From assembly GCF_003318255.1 (NCBI RefSeq), contig NZ_QOCF01000035.1, positions 1 to 64,000 on the forward strand: a stretch of 64,000 nucleotides of DNA. Direction: 5' to 3'. Below are positions 45,276-53,977 of this stretch, in pieces. A program made the position numbers and the translations under genes. The stretch is from Ruegeria sp. A3M17 (GTDB lineage: Bacteria; Pseudomonadota; Alphaproteobacteria; Rhodobacterales; Rhodobacteraceae). Position 1 is the first letter of the stretch. The number at the start of each line of letters is the position of its first letter. The notes beneath the pieces were generated by a model, which saw only the letters and a program-made list of their open reading frames with translations, was not told the origin of the DNA and did not search any database.

Positions 45276-46499
45276 ATGTACGACTTCGCCGTGTTCTGGG
45301 ACTGGATGGCTTTTGCCGTGCGCTGGCTGCACGTTATTACCGCCATTGCCTGGATCGGATCCTCATTTTATTTCATCGCACTGGACCTTGGCCTGAACCG
45401 CGACATCCCCGGCCCGGCGGATGGAGAGGAATGGCAGGTACATGGCGGCGGCTTTTACCACATTCAAAAATATCTGGTCGCGCCCGAACGGATGCCGGAA
45501 CACCTGGTTTGGTTCAAATGGGAAAGCTACGCGACCTGGCTCAGCGGGGCCGGGTTGCTGATGATCGTGTATTGGGTGGGCGGAGAGCTTTATCTGATCG
45601 ACGCGCAGAAAGCCGATCTTGCGTTGTGGCAAGGTATTCTGATCTCGGCCGCCTCACTGACTGTCGGATGGCTGATCTATGACTTCCTGTGCAAATCGGG
45701 TTTGGGCGAACGTCCGACCCTGCTGATGGTGCTGCTGTTTGTGCTGCTGGTTGTTATGGGCTGGGGTTATAATCAGGTGTTTACCGGTCGTGCGATGATG
45801 CTGCATCTGGGTGCATTCACGGCTACGATCATGACAGCCAACGTGTTTTTCATCATCATGCCGAACCAACGCATCGTAGTAGACGATCTGAAGAACGGCC
45901 GTACACCTGACCCAAAGTACGGAAAAATCGCCAAGCTACGCTCGACGCACAACAACTACCTGACCTTGCCGGTGGTGTTCCTGATGTTGTCGAACCACTA
46001 CCCACTGGCCTTTGCGACAGAATACAACTGGATAATCGCGGCTCTGGTCTTCCTGATGGGCGTGACCATCCGGCACTACTTCAACACGCGCCACGCACGG
46101 GCAGGCGATCCGACCTGGACATGGCTGGTCACCGCACTGCTGTTCATCGCCATCATGTGGTTGTCTACCGCCCCCATGTACAAACCCCTGGAAGAGGCCG
46201 AAGCACAGCCACTGACACCGTTTGAACAGAAATACGCTGCCGCTGACGGATTTGAAGAGGCCCATGACGTCGTTTTGGGACGCTGCTCGATGTGCCACGC
46301 ACGCGAACCGGTGTGGGAAGGCATTCTGTGGGCTCCCAAGGGCGTGTTGCTGGAAACCGAGGGCGACATTGCCCGCAACGCCCAGCAAATCTATCTGCAG
46401 GCGGGGGTCAGCCATGCGATGCCCCCCGCAAACGTCACCTACATGGAGCCCGAGGACCGCGAGGCAATCATCCGCTGGTTCCGCAACGCTGGTTCCTGA
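45276..46499 (+). CDS. puuD: Membrane-bound urate hydroxylase PuuD
   Basis: Oxidises urate to 5-hydroxyisourate in the membrane, without the soluble uricase. The 407-aa protein has about eight membrane segments (for example near 13-30, 85-105, 115-135, 145-165, 170-190, 240-265) in the N-terminal part, matching the urate oxidase N-domain, and a C-terminal cytochrome c domain with the haem motif C-S-M-C-H at 337-341. Electrons probably pass through this haem to the respiratory chain. GGAGAG lies before the ATG, and a LysR box in the same gap suggests regulated expression. Confidence 0.95.
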   Translation: MYDFAVFWDWMAFAVRWLHVITAIAWIGSSFYFIALDLGLNRDIPGPADGEEWQVHGGGFYHIQKYLVAPERMPEHLVWFKWESYATWLSGAGLLMIVYWVGGELYLIDAQKADLALWQGILISAASLTVGWLIYDFLCKSGLGERPTLLMVLLFVLLVVMGWGYNQVFTGRAMMLHLGAFTATIMTANVFFIIMPNQRIVVDDLKNGRTPDPKYGKIAKLRSTHNNYLTLPVVFLMLSNHYPLAFATEYNWIIAALVFLMGVTIRHYFNTRHARAGDPTWTWLVTALLFIAIMWLSTAPMYKPLEEAEAQPLTPFEQKYAAADGFEEAHDVVLGRCSMCHAREPVWEGILWAPKGVLLETEGDIARNAQQIYLQAGVSHAMPPANVTYMEPEDREAIIRWFRNAGS

Positions 46500-46657
46500 T
46501 CCCGAGACCGATCAATCACACAGGCCGCAAAATTCAGGCGACGCAGGATTTAGTCTTTTCCTGCAAGGACTCTGATGCTCTAACATGAACTTAATCAGCC
46601 GTTGCTTTGCACAAAACGGCAAATGTGATTTCGAGTTGAGGCAGTTGGAGCTATCAG

Positions 46658-48463
46658 ATGTCGGGGAGCAGACCGCGCGCCTTTTTGAAGAGATGCCTTC
46701 TCGGCGCGATTGCAATGACCCTGCCGACCGCATTGGCCGCGTTGGAAACCACCCTGACGGCCCCGGGTGCCTCGAAAGAGCTTGTAGAGCGGATGGAGGA
46801 AACCTCCTCGGTTACGACGGCCGAATCCCGCGGGCTGGACACGCCGCTTGAGATCTTGTCAGCCGCGCTTTCGGATTATCGCACACTAGTCCAGATTCTC
46901 TATGACGAAGGGTATTTCAGCCCAGTCGTAAGCATCAAACTGGACGGAAAAGAAGCAGCCGAGATCAGCTCGCTCAGCGTACCGGCGCAGATCAATAGCG
47001 CGGTTATCACGGTCAACACCGGTCCCAAGTTCACCTTTGGCGAAGCCATCGTACAACCGACAACGCCGGAAACAGTTCTGCCCGAGGAGTTTGCGGTCGG
47101 CAAACTCGCGACCACCGGCGCCATCCAACAAGCCGCGTCCGCTGGCGTCCAGGGTTGGCGCAACGCGGGTCATGCCAAGGCCGAAGTCGAAGGTCAGACA
47201 GTCCTTGCCCGCCATGCCGAGGCCAAGCTGGATGCCGAGATCGACCTTACCCCCGGCCCGCGCCTGAGATTTGGCAAAATGATCATCAAGGGCGACTCCG
47301 ATGTGCGCCATCGGTCGATCGAAAAGATCGCCGGCTTTCCGGCAGGCGAGGTATACTCGCCCGAGAAAATCCAGAAGGTCGGCACTCGGTTGCGGCGGAC
47401 CGGGACCTTCAACGTGGTTTCGATTGAAGAGAGGGGCACTCCGAACCCGGACGGCACATTGGATTTCGACGCCACGTTTGAAGATTTACCCAAGCGCCGA
47501 CTGACCTTTGGCGCCGAGATCGCGTCGCGCGACGGGGTAGACGTGACCGCGACCTGGACGCATCGCAACGTGTTCCGGCGTGCCGAACGCCTGCGGTTCG
47601 AGGCGGCAGTCCGTAATATCGGCGGTGCCGAGGATATCGATGGCCGGATCGGCTTGCGTCTGGACCAGCCCGATCGGCTTGGTCCCGATGACAACACTTT
47701 CTGGAACGCGCTTCTGGAACGGCGCAACACAGAAAATTACAATGTCACCGTTGCGTCGCTGGCCTATGGTGCCCGGCGCACGTTCTCTGATCGGCTATAT
47801 GCCGAAGCCTCAGCCGGGTTTCAGTGGTCCAGCGCGGACGACGCCTATGGCGATGATCGCAGGTTCCGATATTTCATCCTTCCCTTGCGGTCGGAATGGG
47901 ACGAGCGCGACAGTAAGGTCAGCGCAACGCGCGGCTTTTATCTGGACGCGCAGATCACGCCCTTTGCCGGTCTGTCCGAAACCGAAAGCGGCATACGCAT
48001 GTTTTTCGACGGGCGTGGCTATACCAGCCTCGGCACCGGCGGACGGCTGGTTCTGGCCGGTCGCGTACAGCTGGGATCAGTGATCGGGCCGTCGCCGGAC
48101 GGTGTAACACCAGACTTCCTGTTTTTCTCGGGCGGTGCCGGAACCGTTCGGGGCCAGCCTTACGAAAGCCTGGGCATCCCTGTCGGCACCGGTATTGCAG
48201 GTGGTAAATCCTTCCTAGGTCTGTCCGCTGAGGTGCGCGGCAAAGTCACCGAAGCCATATCTCTGGTCGGGTTTTATGACTACGGTACGGTGGACACATC
48301 CTCATTCATCGGCAGCGGCGCAGAATATCACGCCGGTGCCGGGCTTGGGGTGCGCTATGATCTGGGCGGATTTGGCCCGCTGCGGCTGGACCTTGCTGTA
48401 CCTGTTCAGGGTGACACGGGCGACGGGCTGCAATTCTACATCGGGATCGGACAGGCATTTTGA
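46658..48463 (+). CDS. tamA: Outer-membrane translocation and assembly protein TamA
   Basis: Omp85-family outer-membrane barrel (601 aa). A signal peptide ends A-L-A before A28, POTRA domains run to about residue 270, and the rest forms the 16-strand barrel with the late G-G-A-G-T-V-R-G-Q-P-Y-E segment carrying the V-R-G-x-x-x motif of Omp85 proteins. With TamB it helps insert autotransporters and lipids. GGAG lies about seven bases before the ATG. The stop overlaps the tamB TTG start as TTGA. Confidence 0.95.
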   Translation: MSGSRPRAFLKRCLLGAIAMTLPTALAALETTLTAPGASKELVERMEETSSVTTAESRGLDTPLEILSAALSDYRTLVQILYDEGYFSPVVSIKLDGKEAAEISSLSVPAQINSAVITVNTGPKFTFGEAIVQPTTPETVLPEEFAVGKLATTGAIQQAASAGVQGWRNAGHAKAEVEGQTVLARHAEAKLDAEIDLTPGPRLRFGKMIIKGDSDVRHRSIEKIAGFPAGEVYSPEKIQKVGTRLRRTGTFNVVSIEERGTPNPDGTLDFDATFEDLPKRRLTFGAEIASRDGVDVTATWTHRNVFRRAERLRFEAAVRNIGGAEDIDGRIGLRLDQPDRLGPDDNTFWNALLERRNTENYNVTVASLAYGARRTFSDRLYAEASAGFQWSSADDAYGDDRRFRYFILPLRSEWDERDSKVSATRGFYLDAQITPFAGLSETESGIRMFFDGRGYTSLGTGGRLVLAGRVQLGSVIGPSPDGVTPDFLFFSGGAGTVRGQPYESLGIPVGTGIAGGKSFLGLSAEVRGKVTEAISLVGFYDYGTVDTSSFIGSGAEYHAGAGLGVRYDLGGFGPLRLDLAVPVQGDTGDGLQFYIGIGQAF

Positions 48464-51400
48464 TTGGACGTCGCGCATATCCGTTACTGGTCTCGGGGCT
48501 GATGTTGTCTGCCCCTCTGCCGGTTGCCGCACAGGACGAAGACAGCGGCAGCATGCTGGAGAACTTTCTGCAGGATACGCTCTCCGGCGACGACCAGAAC
48601 GTGACCGTCAAGGGCCTGCAAGGCGCGCTGAGCGCCCGCGCAACGATCGAAGAGATCACCGTCGCCGACGACGAAGGTGTCTGGTTGACCATCAAGGATG
48701 CCGAGCTTGACTGGAACCGTCTGGCGCTGATCCGCGGACGGTTTTCGGTCAACACTCTGACTGCGCAAGAAATCGACATTGCGCGTGCGCCCGGAACAAC
48801 GACCAAGGAAGCGCCGCCTGCTTCGGTAGAGACACAGCCGTTTCAACTGCCCGAGTTGCCGGTTTCCATCGAAATCGGTGAGATTCGCGTGGATGATCTG
48901 TCCCTTGGTGAGCCGCTGATCGGTGTCGCGGCCGACCTGAGCGTGACAGGCAATCTGACGCTGGCAGATGGGGCGCTGGACACCAATCTGGATGTAATCC
49001 GACTGGATCGCGCAGGTGATGAGATCAAGCTGGCCGCTGGTTTCCAGAACTCAACAAGTGAGATCAATCTGGATTTGCAAGTGAACGAAGCCTCTGGAGG
49101 TCTGATTTCAACCGCGTTAAAAATCCCTGACAGCCCACCGATTGGCCTGACGGCCAAAGGCGCGGGCCCGCTGTCGGATTTCACCGCTGATATCGGGCTG
49201 AGCAGCGACAACCAGATGCGCGTTACCGGACAGGTTCAGCTTCAGGCGGCCGAAGGCGGCGCAGCGGATGGTATTGCGTTCACCGCTGATCTGAACGGCG
49301 ATCTGACACCCTTTATGGGGGAGGACATCGATCCGTTCTTCGGCCCAAAATCACGGCTTTATGTCGATGGCCAGACCAAGCCCGAAGGCGCGCTGGACAT
49401 CTCGGATCTGGAACTCACCACGCAGGCGCTGGATCTGAAAGGTGAATTGCAACTGGCTGAAGGCGGCACTTTGCAATTGGCCGCGCTGCAAGGGCGCATC
49501 ACCCCGCCAGATGGGGAAGCTGTCGTTCTGCCGGTTGCAGGAGGCGACACATCGCTCAAGGCGGCACAGATTTCGGCGCTGTTTGACCGCCAGAACGGCA
49601 ACCTTTGGGATCTGAGCCTGACGGCCAACGAATTCGCATCTTCGCAGGCCAAGCTGGGTGATGCCCGGATCACCGCACAAGGCACCCTGGATCAGGGCGA
49701 GGTTCTGACGGTCGATGGCGACGTACAAATCGCGGTCGGCGGAATAGACATGGCCGATGACGCGCTGACCACGGCTTTGGGCGATCGCATCACGCTTGAT
49801 GGCCAATTCGACTATAGCAGCGACCAGTCCCTGAACTTGTCTGGATTCGAGCTTGTGGGCTCTGACTACACTCTGGCGCTGGATGCGCTGATTGCCGGGC
49901 TGACCAGCGGCTTGACGGTCGACGGAACGGCCAAATTGGACGCGACCGATCTGTCGCGTTTTTCGGACCTCGCCAAACTGGACCTTGGCGGGCAGGTCTC
50001 GGCCAGCGTAACCGGGAAAGGTTCGCCGCTGGAACGCAGCTTTGACGGCAAAGTCGTGGTTCAGGGCCGCGATCTGTCCACTGGTCGTGACGATATCGAC
50101 CCGGTGATTGCCGGAAAGACCACAATCACTCTGGACGCCAGCCGCGGCACAGACGGCATAACAATCCGCGAATTCGATCTGGACAGCGAGGCTGCCAAAG
50201 CTGTAGCCAGCGGCGTTGTGACGACACCTGACGACAACCTGACCATTGATGGGCAGGCCCGTGTCAGCGCATCGGATTTGTCGATCTTCTCTGGCTTGGC
50301 AAAACGGGACCTTGGCGGTTCACTGCAGGCGACCGTGAGCGGCATAGGCACGGTGCAAACGCTGGAGTTTGACGGTACAGCCAGCGTGATAGGTCAAAAC
50401 ATAAAGACCGGCATGGCCGATATCGACCCTCTCCTGACCGGCAGAACCGAGATCGAATGGGACGGTTCCAGAACCGCAGACAGTATCGACATCCGCAGCG
50501 CCTCGGTGAATGGCCGCGCCCTTAGCGCACAGGTTCAGGCGACCGTAGACGACCCTACCGGAGATCTGTCGGCAGATGGCCAAGCGCAGTTGAATGTGCC
50601 GAACCTTTCCCTGTTTTCCGGGTTGGCCGGGCGTGATCTTGCCGGTTCGATCGCGGCAAACGTGCAAGGCAACGGTACCCTGTCTACCCGGGCATTCGAT
50701 GTTCAGGGCAACCTTGATGCCAACGACATCCAAACCGGCATCGAGGCCGTGGACAAGCTGATCCAGGGCCAGACAACCCTGTCCGTAGATGCCCAGAATG
50801 GGGAAGATGGCCTTAGCATTCAAACGTTCCGCCTGAACGGAACGGCCATAACCGCCACGGCTTCGGGCAAGCTGGACCGTCAATCGGGCGGGCTGGATTT
50901 CTCGGTCCAGCTGGACGATCTGGCCCGGGTGTTGAACACGATGTCCGGTCCACTGACGTTAGATGGAAACGTTGCCCCGGCATCCAAGGGCGTGGAAGGT
51001 ACGGTCAACCTGAATGGCCCCGACAGCTCGTACGCCAAGCTTGCCGGGACGGTGGACAGCGATGGGTCGGCTGATCTGGATTTTGACGCTAAATTTAACC
51101 GGATCGAGCGTTTTGTACCTGAGTTTCCGGGTACAGTGGCCGCCAATGGCAGCGCTAAGCGCAACAATGGCGTCTGGACAATCGACGCCCAGGCCGAAGG
51201 GCCTGCGGAGATTAGCGGCAAAGTCTCTGGTACCTTCGATGAAAGCTCCGGAGAAGCGGACATGAAAGCCGTTGGCGGCGTCAATCTTGGCATCGCCAAT
51301 ATCTTTATCACGCCCAACAAGATCGACGGCAGCGCTCGCTATGACCTGACCCTGTCGGGCAAACCCGCACTGGAATCCCTGTCCGGATCAATCACCACGT

Positions 51401-52542
51401 CAGGTACGTCGCTGGCAATCCCCGGCGCGGGACAGACGATCACTGGCATCAGCGGATCGGTCCAACTTGCAAATAGCCGCGCCACTATTTCCCTGAGTGG
51501 CGGACCACGGGCCGGCGGCAATTTTACCGTCAGCGGCCCAGTAGACCTCTCCCCACCATTCAATGCCAATATCACGACCGCCCTCAACAGCCTCGTACTG
51601 ACCGATCAGTTGCTGTATGAAACCACGCTGAACGGGCAAATTGCGATGACCGGGGCGCTGGCGGGTAACAGCTCGATCGCCGGACAGATCACGTTTGGCG
51701 AAACCAATATCAACCTAGCGGCCGCATCAGGTGCCGTGGGGGCGGCACCCGTCCCGGATATCGTGCATGTGAATGAAAGCGGGTCAGGCTATGTGACCCG
51801 TGAACGCGCGGGCCTCGTCCAAAAGGAAGACGGCAATAAAAGCAATTCTCGTATCGCCCTGGATGTCAGTCTTTTGGCACCCAAGGCCGTGTTTGTCCGC
51901 GGACGTGGCGTCAACGCAGAGCTTGGTGGAAGAATAAACATCGGCGGCACCACGTCCTCGGTCATCCCATCGGGTCAGATCGAGCTGATCCGTGGTAATT
52001 TTGACATTCTGGGGCGCAGGCTGGCCCTGACCAAGGGCATTGTGACGCTGCAAGGGGACCTGACGCCCTATATCGAGTTCGAATCCTCGACCAGCACCTC
52101 TGACGGTACCGCAACGATCGAGATCGCCGGACCACTGGACTCGCCCGAGGTCAACGTCTTTTCCGACCCCGAGCGCCCAGCCGAGGAAGCGCTGGCTATG
52201 CTGTTGTTCGGCAATCGCTTCTCAGAATTGTCACCGTTCGTAATCGCTCAGATGGCGGCCTCGCTGGCGCAACTCAGCGGCGCTGGCGGAGACGCGACCA
52301 AAGGCCTGCGGGAGTCAACGGGCGTCGACACCGTGGACATCGGCGTGTCCGAAGGTGGTGCAGGCCGGCTCGGCGCCGGGGCGTATCTGAGCGACAACCT
52401 CTACACCGATTTCACCGTAAACACCGAAGGCGACACCGAGGTGAATCTGAACCTGGATGTTACCGACAGCTTCACCGTGAAAGGCACTGTAGATGGCCGG
52501 GGTGAGACCGGTGTTGGGGTCTTCTTTTCACGCGACTACTAA
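48460..52542 (+). CDS. tamB: Inner-membrane TamB, AsmA-like envelope bridge
   Basis: A 1360-aa protein whose N-terminal hydrophobic segment ends P-V-A-A-Q (about residues 8-25). Its long central part is made of short beta strands, consistent with the hydrophobic groove of TamB/AsmA proteins that carry phospholipids to the outer membrane. The C-terminal DUF490 domain contains D-I-L-G-R-R-L-A-L-T-K-G-I-V-T-L and L-F-G-N-R-F-S-E-L-S-P-F. The TTG start overlaps the tamA stop by 4 bases. The middle contains three exact-period 109-residue repeats (next entry). Confidence 0.94.
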   Translation: MIGRRAYPLLVSGLMLSAPLPVAAQDEDSGSMLENFLQDTLSGDDQNVTVKGLQGALSARATIEEITVADDEGVWLTIKDAELDWNRLALIRGRFSVNTLTAQEIDIARAPGTTTKEAPPASVETQPFQLPELPVSIEIGEIRVDDLSLGEPLIGVAADLSVTGNLTLADGALDTNLDVIRLDRAGDEIKLAAGFQNSTSEINLDLQVNEASGGLISTALKIPDSPPIGLTAKGAGPLSDFTADIGLSSDNQMRVTGQVQLQAAEGGAADGIAFTADLNGDLTPFMGEDIDPFFGPKSRLYVDGQTKPEGALDISDLELTTQALDLKGELQLAEGGTLQLAALQGRITPPDGEAVVLPVAGGDTSLKAAQISALFDRQNGNLWDLSLTANEFASSQAKLGDARITAQGTLDQGEVLTVDGDVQIAVGGIDMADDALTTALGDRITLDGQFDYSSDQSLNLSGFELVGSDYTLALDALIAGLTSGLTVDGTAKLDATDLSRFSDLAKLDLGGQVSASVTGKGSPLERSFDGKVVVQGRDLSTGRDDIDPVIAGKTTITLDASRGTDGITIREFDLDSEAAKAVASGVVTTPDDNLTIDGQARVSASDLSIFSGLAKRDLGGSLQATVSGIGTVQTLEFDGTASVIGQNIKTGMADIDPLLTGRTEIEWDGSRTADSIDIRSASVNGRALSAQVQATVDDPTGDLSADGQAQLNVPNLSLFSGLAGRDLAGSIAANVQGNGTLSTRAFDVQGNLDANDIQTGIEAVDKLIQGQTTLSVDAQNGEDGLSIQTFRLNGTAITATASGKLDRQSGGLDFSVQLDDLARVLNTMSGPLTLDGNVAPASKGVEGTVNLNGPDSSYAKLAGTVDSDGSADLDFDAKFNRIERFVPEFPGTVAANGSAKRNNGVWTIDAQAEGPAEISGKVSGTFDESSGEADMKAVGGVNLGIANIFITPNKIDGSARYDLTLSGKPALESLSGSITTSGTSLAIPGAGQTITGISGSVQLANSRATISLSGGPRAGGNFTVSGPVDLSPPFNANITTALNSLVLTDQLLYETTLNGQIAMTGALAGNSSIAGQITFGETNINLAAASGAVGAAPVPDIVHVNESGSGYVTRERAGLVQKEDGNKSNSRIALDVSLLAPKAVFVRGRGVNAELGGRINIGGTTSSVIPSGQIELIRGNFDILGRRLALTKGIVTLQGDLTPYIEFESSTSTSDGTATIEIAGPLDSPEVNVFSDPERPAEEALAMLLFGNRFSELSPFVIAQMAASLAQLSGAGGDATKGLRESTGVDTVDIGVSEGGAGRLGAGAYLSDNLYTDFTVNTEGDTEVNLNLDVTDSFTVKGTVDGRGETGVGVFFSRDY
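49921..50901 (+). repeat. Three tandem 109-residue repeats in TamB
   Basis: Residues 488-596, 597-705 and 706-814 of TamB form three direct repeats of exactly 109 aa (327 bp). Landmarks align to the residue: D-G-T/Q-A starts each unit; L-S-x-F-S-x-L-A-x-x-D-L-G/A-G at 498, 607 and 716; and T-G-R/M/I then D-I-D-P or a variant about 42 residues later. A fourth, decayed copy may begin near 815. Confidence 0.8.
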
Positions 52543-52554
52543 GCAGGCCTCAGC

Positions 52555-53076
52555 TCACTTTCTGCGGATGCCGATCGGGTGTCCGACCTCTGGGGCCGGG
52601 TCTAGCGCCGCATGATCCTTCAGCATACTCTGAAGACGTGCGACCGCCCAGTCCGGATAGGGAACCGACCTGCCGGTCGTATGGCTAACATTCATGAACA
52701 ACGCTTCCTGCGTGGCGCAGATGGCGCCGTCTTTTTCAGACACCATCTGCGCAAAATAGTGGCCACGTTTGTGATCTGCGTCCAGCATCCGAAACCGGAT
52801 GCTGAAGGCCTCACCTTCCAGTACTTCGCGTAGGAAATTCATGTGGGATTGCAAAATGTAAGGTCCCTGCCCCATCGCATTGACCTGTGCCTCACCCAGC
52901 CCAAGATGATCCATCATCAACAGCTCTAGCGCATTGTCGAAAGCGACGCCGTAGCAGCCCACGTTCATGTGACCGTTATAATCAATCCACTCGGGGCGCG
53001 CCTTGAACCCGCGGAATTCAAGCGGGGCATCATAGGGTCCGTCATGTCCGGCCAGCGTTTCAGGCGTCAGTTGCAT
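52555..53076 (-). CDS. 4HBT-type thioesterase
   Basis: A 173-aa hotdog-fold protein resembling acyl-CoA thioesterases. R-P-E-W-I-D-Y-N-G-H-M-N-V-G-C-Y has the D-x-x-G-H-x-N family motif (about residues 31-38). ATG 53076 is set by the family N-terminus; its coding start overlaps the cyclase gene end by 17 bases, so the two are in one operon. The substrate is unknown; some relatives sit in carnitine or aromatic-acid operons. Confidence 0.82.
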   Translation of the reverse strand: MQLTPETLAGHDGPYDAPLEFRGFKARPEWIDYNGHMNVGCYGVAFDNALELLMMDHLGLGEAQVNAMGQGPYILQSHMNFLREVLEGEAFSIRFRMLDADHKRGHYFAQMVSEKDGAICATQEALFMNVSHTTGRSVPYPDWAVARLQSMLKDHAALDPAPEVGHPIGIRRK

Positions 53077-53866
53077 CAGGTGCTCCTTCTTGGGTCTCAA
53101 AGATCGCAACCGCGCGGATGAATCCAGCTGAGGCCCCTTTGATCTTGAACGGGAAACAGGAAATCTCGAACCCAGTCGGCGGCAAGGTTTCAAGGTTCGT
53201 CAGTTTTTCCATGTGACAATAACCAACTTCCATCGAGGCCCGGTCCCCTTCCCAAATAATCGATGCATCTTGCGTTTCAGCATATTCCTGCGCGGTCAAT
53301 GGAAACGGTGCGTCCCAGCTCCAGGCGTCAGTTCCGGTCACGCGAACCCCGCGTTTGGTCAGGTACAGCGTCGCCTCGCGCCCTATGCCGCATCCTTTGG
53401 CCAGATAGTCCGGATGCCCATACCGCGTGCCAGCCGAGGTATTCACGACGACGATATCCAACGGCTGCAATTCGTGGCCAATCCGTTTCAACTCGGCTTC
53501 GACGTCGGCGGCAGTCGCCACATAGCCATCGTCGAAGTGGCGAAAATCCAGTTTCACGCCGGGGTTCATGCACCATTCCAGCGGCACCTCGTCGATGGTG
53601 ATCGCCCTCTCACCATTATTCATGGTCGAATGGTGATGGTAAGGCGCATCCAGATGGGTGCCGTTATGCGTGGCGATCTGAAGGCGTTCGATAGCCCAGC
53701 CCTCGCCGCCCGGCAGATCTTCTTTCCGCAGGCCCGGAAAGAAGGACATGACTTGTTCGGCGGTCTGGTCATGGGGCAGATATTCGATTTCCGGCAACAT
53801 GATTGGCGGGTCCGACACGATGCCGGTTTCCAACGGAACGGACAAATCGACGAAGCGGCGCGGCAT
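53060..53866 (-). CDS. Cyclase-family (kynurenine formamidase-like) hydrolase
   Basis: A 268-aa metal-dependent hydrolase of the cyclase/KynB family. The metal motif T-H-N-G-T-H-L-D-A-P-Y-H lies near residues 66-77. Members hydrolyse N-formylkynurenine or cyclise polyketides; the substrate here is not clear. The ATG at 53866 has GGAGGAG seven bases upstream; a longer open frame upstream lacks such a signal. It is followed, with an overlap, by a thioesterase, perhaps acting on the same acid or its CoA ester. Confidence 0.85.
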   Translation of the reverse strand: MPRRFVDLSVPLETGIVSDPPIMLPEIEYLPHDQTAEQVMSFFPGLRKEDLPGGEGWAIERLQIATHNGTHLDAPYHHHSTMNNGERAITIDEVPLEWCMNPGVKLDFRHFDDGYVATAADVEAELKRIGHELQPLDIVVVNTSAGTRYGHPDYLAKGCGIGREATLYLTKRGVRVTGTDAWSWDAPFPLTAQEYAETQDASIIWEGDRASMEVGYCHMEKLTNLETLPPTGFEISCFPFKIKGASAGFIRAVAIFETQEGAPDATDA

Positions 53867-53929
53867 GTAAAACTCCTCCACCAAGACCGGTGACAGGGTT
53901 GGCCGCAGGTAAGCTGCTGTCAAGGAAAG

Positions 53930-53958
53930 AAAAAGGCGACCCAATGGGCCGCCTTTTT
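53930..53958 (-). terminator. Rho-independent terminator of the fdh operon
   Basis: AAAAAGGCGACCC and GGGCCGCCTTTTT pair with one A-C mismatch around an AAT loop; on the minus strand it runs into TTTTTCTTTCC. It lies 19 bases past the fdhA stop. Confidence 0.87.
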
Positions 53959-53977
53959 AATGGTGCACGTGGCGGAT

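Noticed and set aside
46543-46564. GCAGGA-N10-TCCTGC inverted repeat downstream of puuD
   Set aside because: Only 6 bp with a 10-base loop and no T-tract; too weak to call a terminator.
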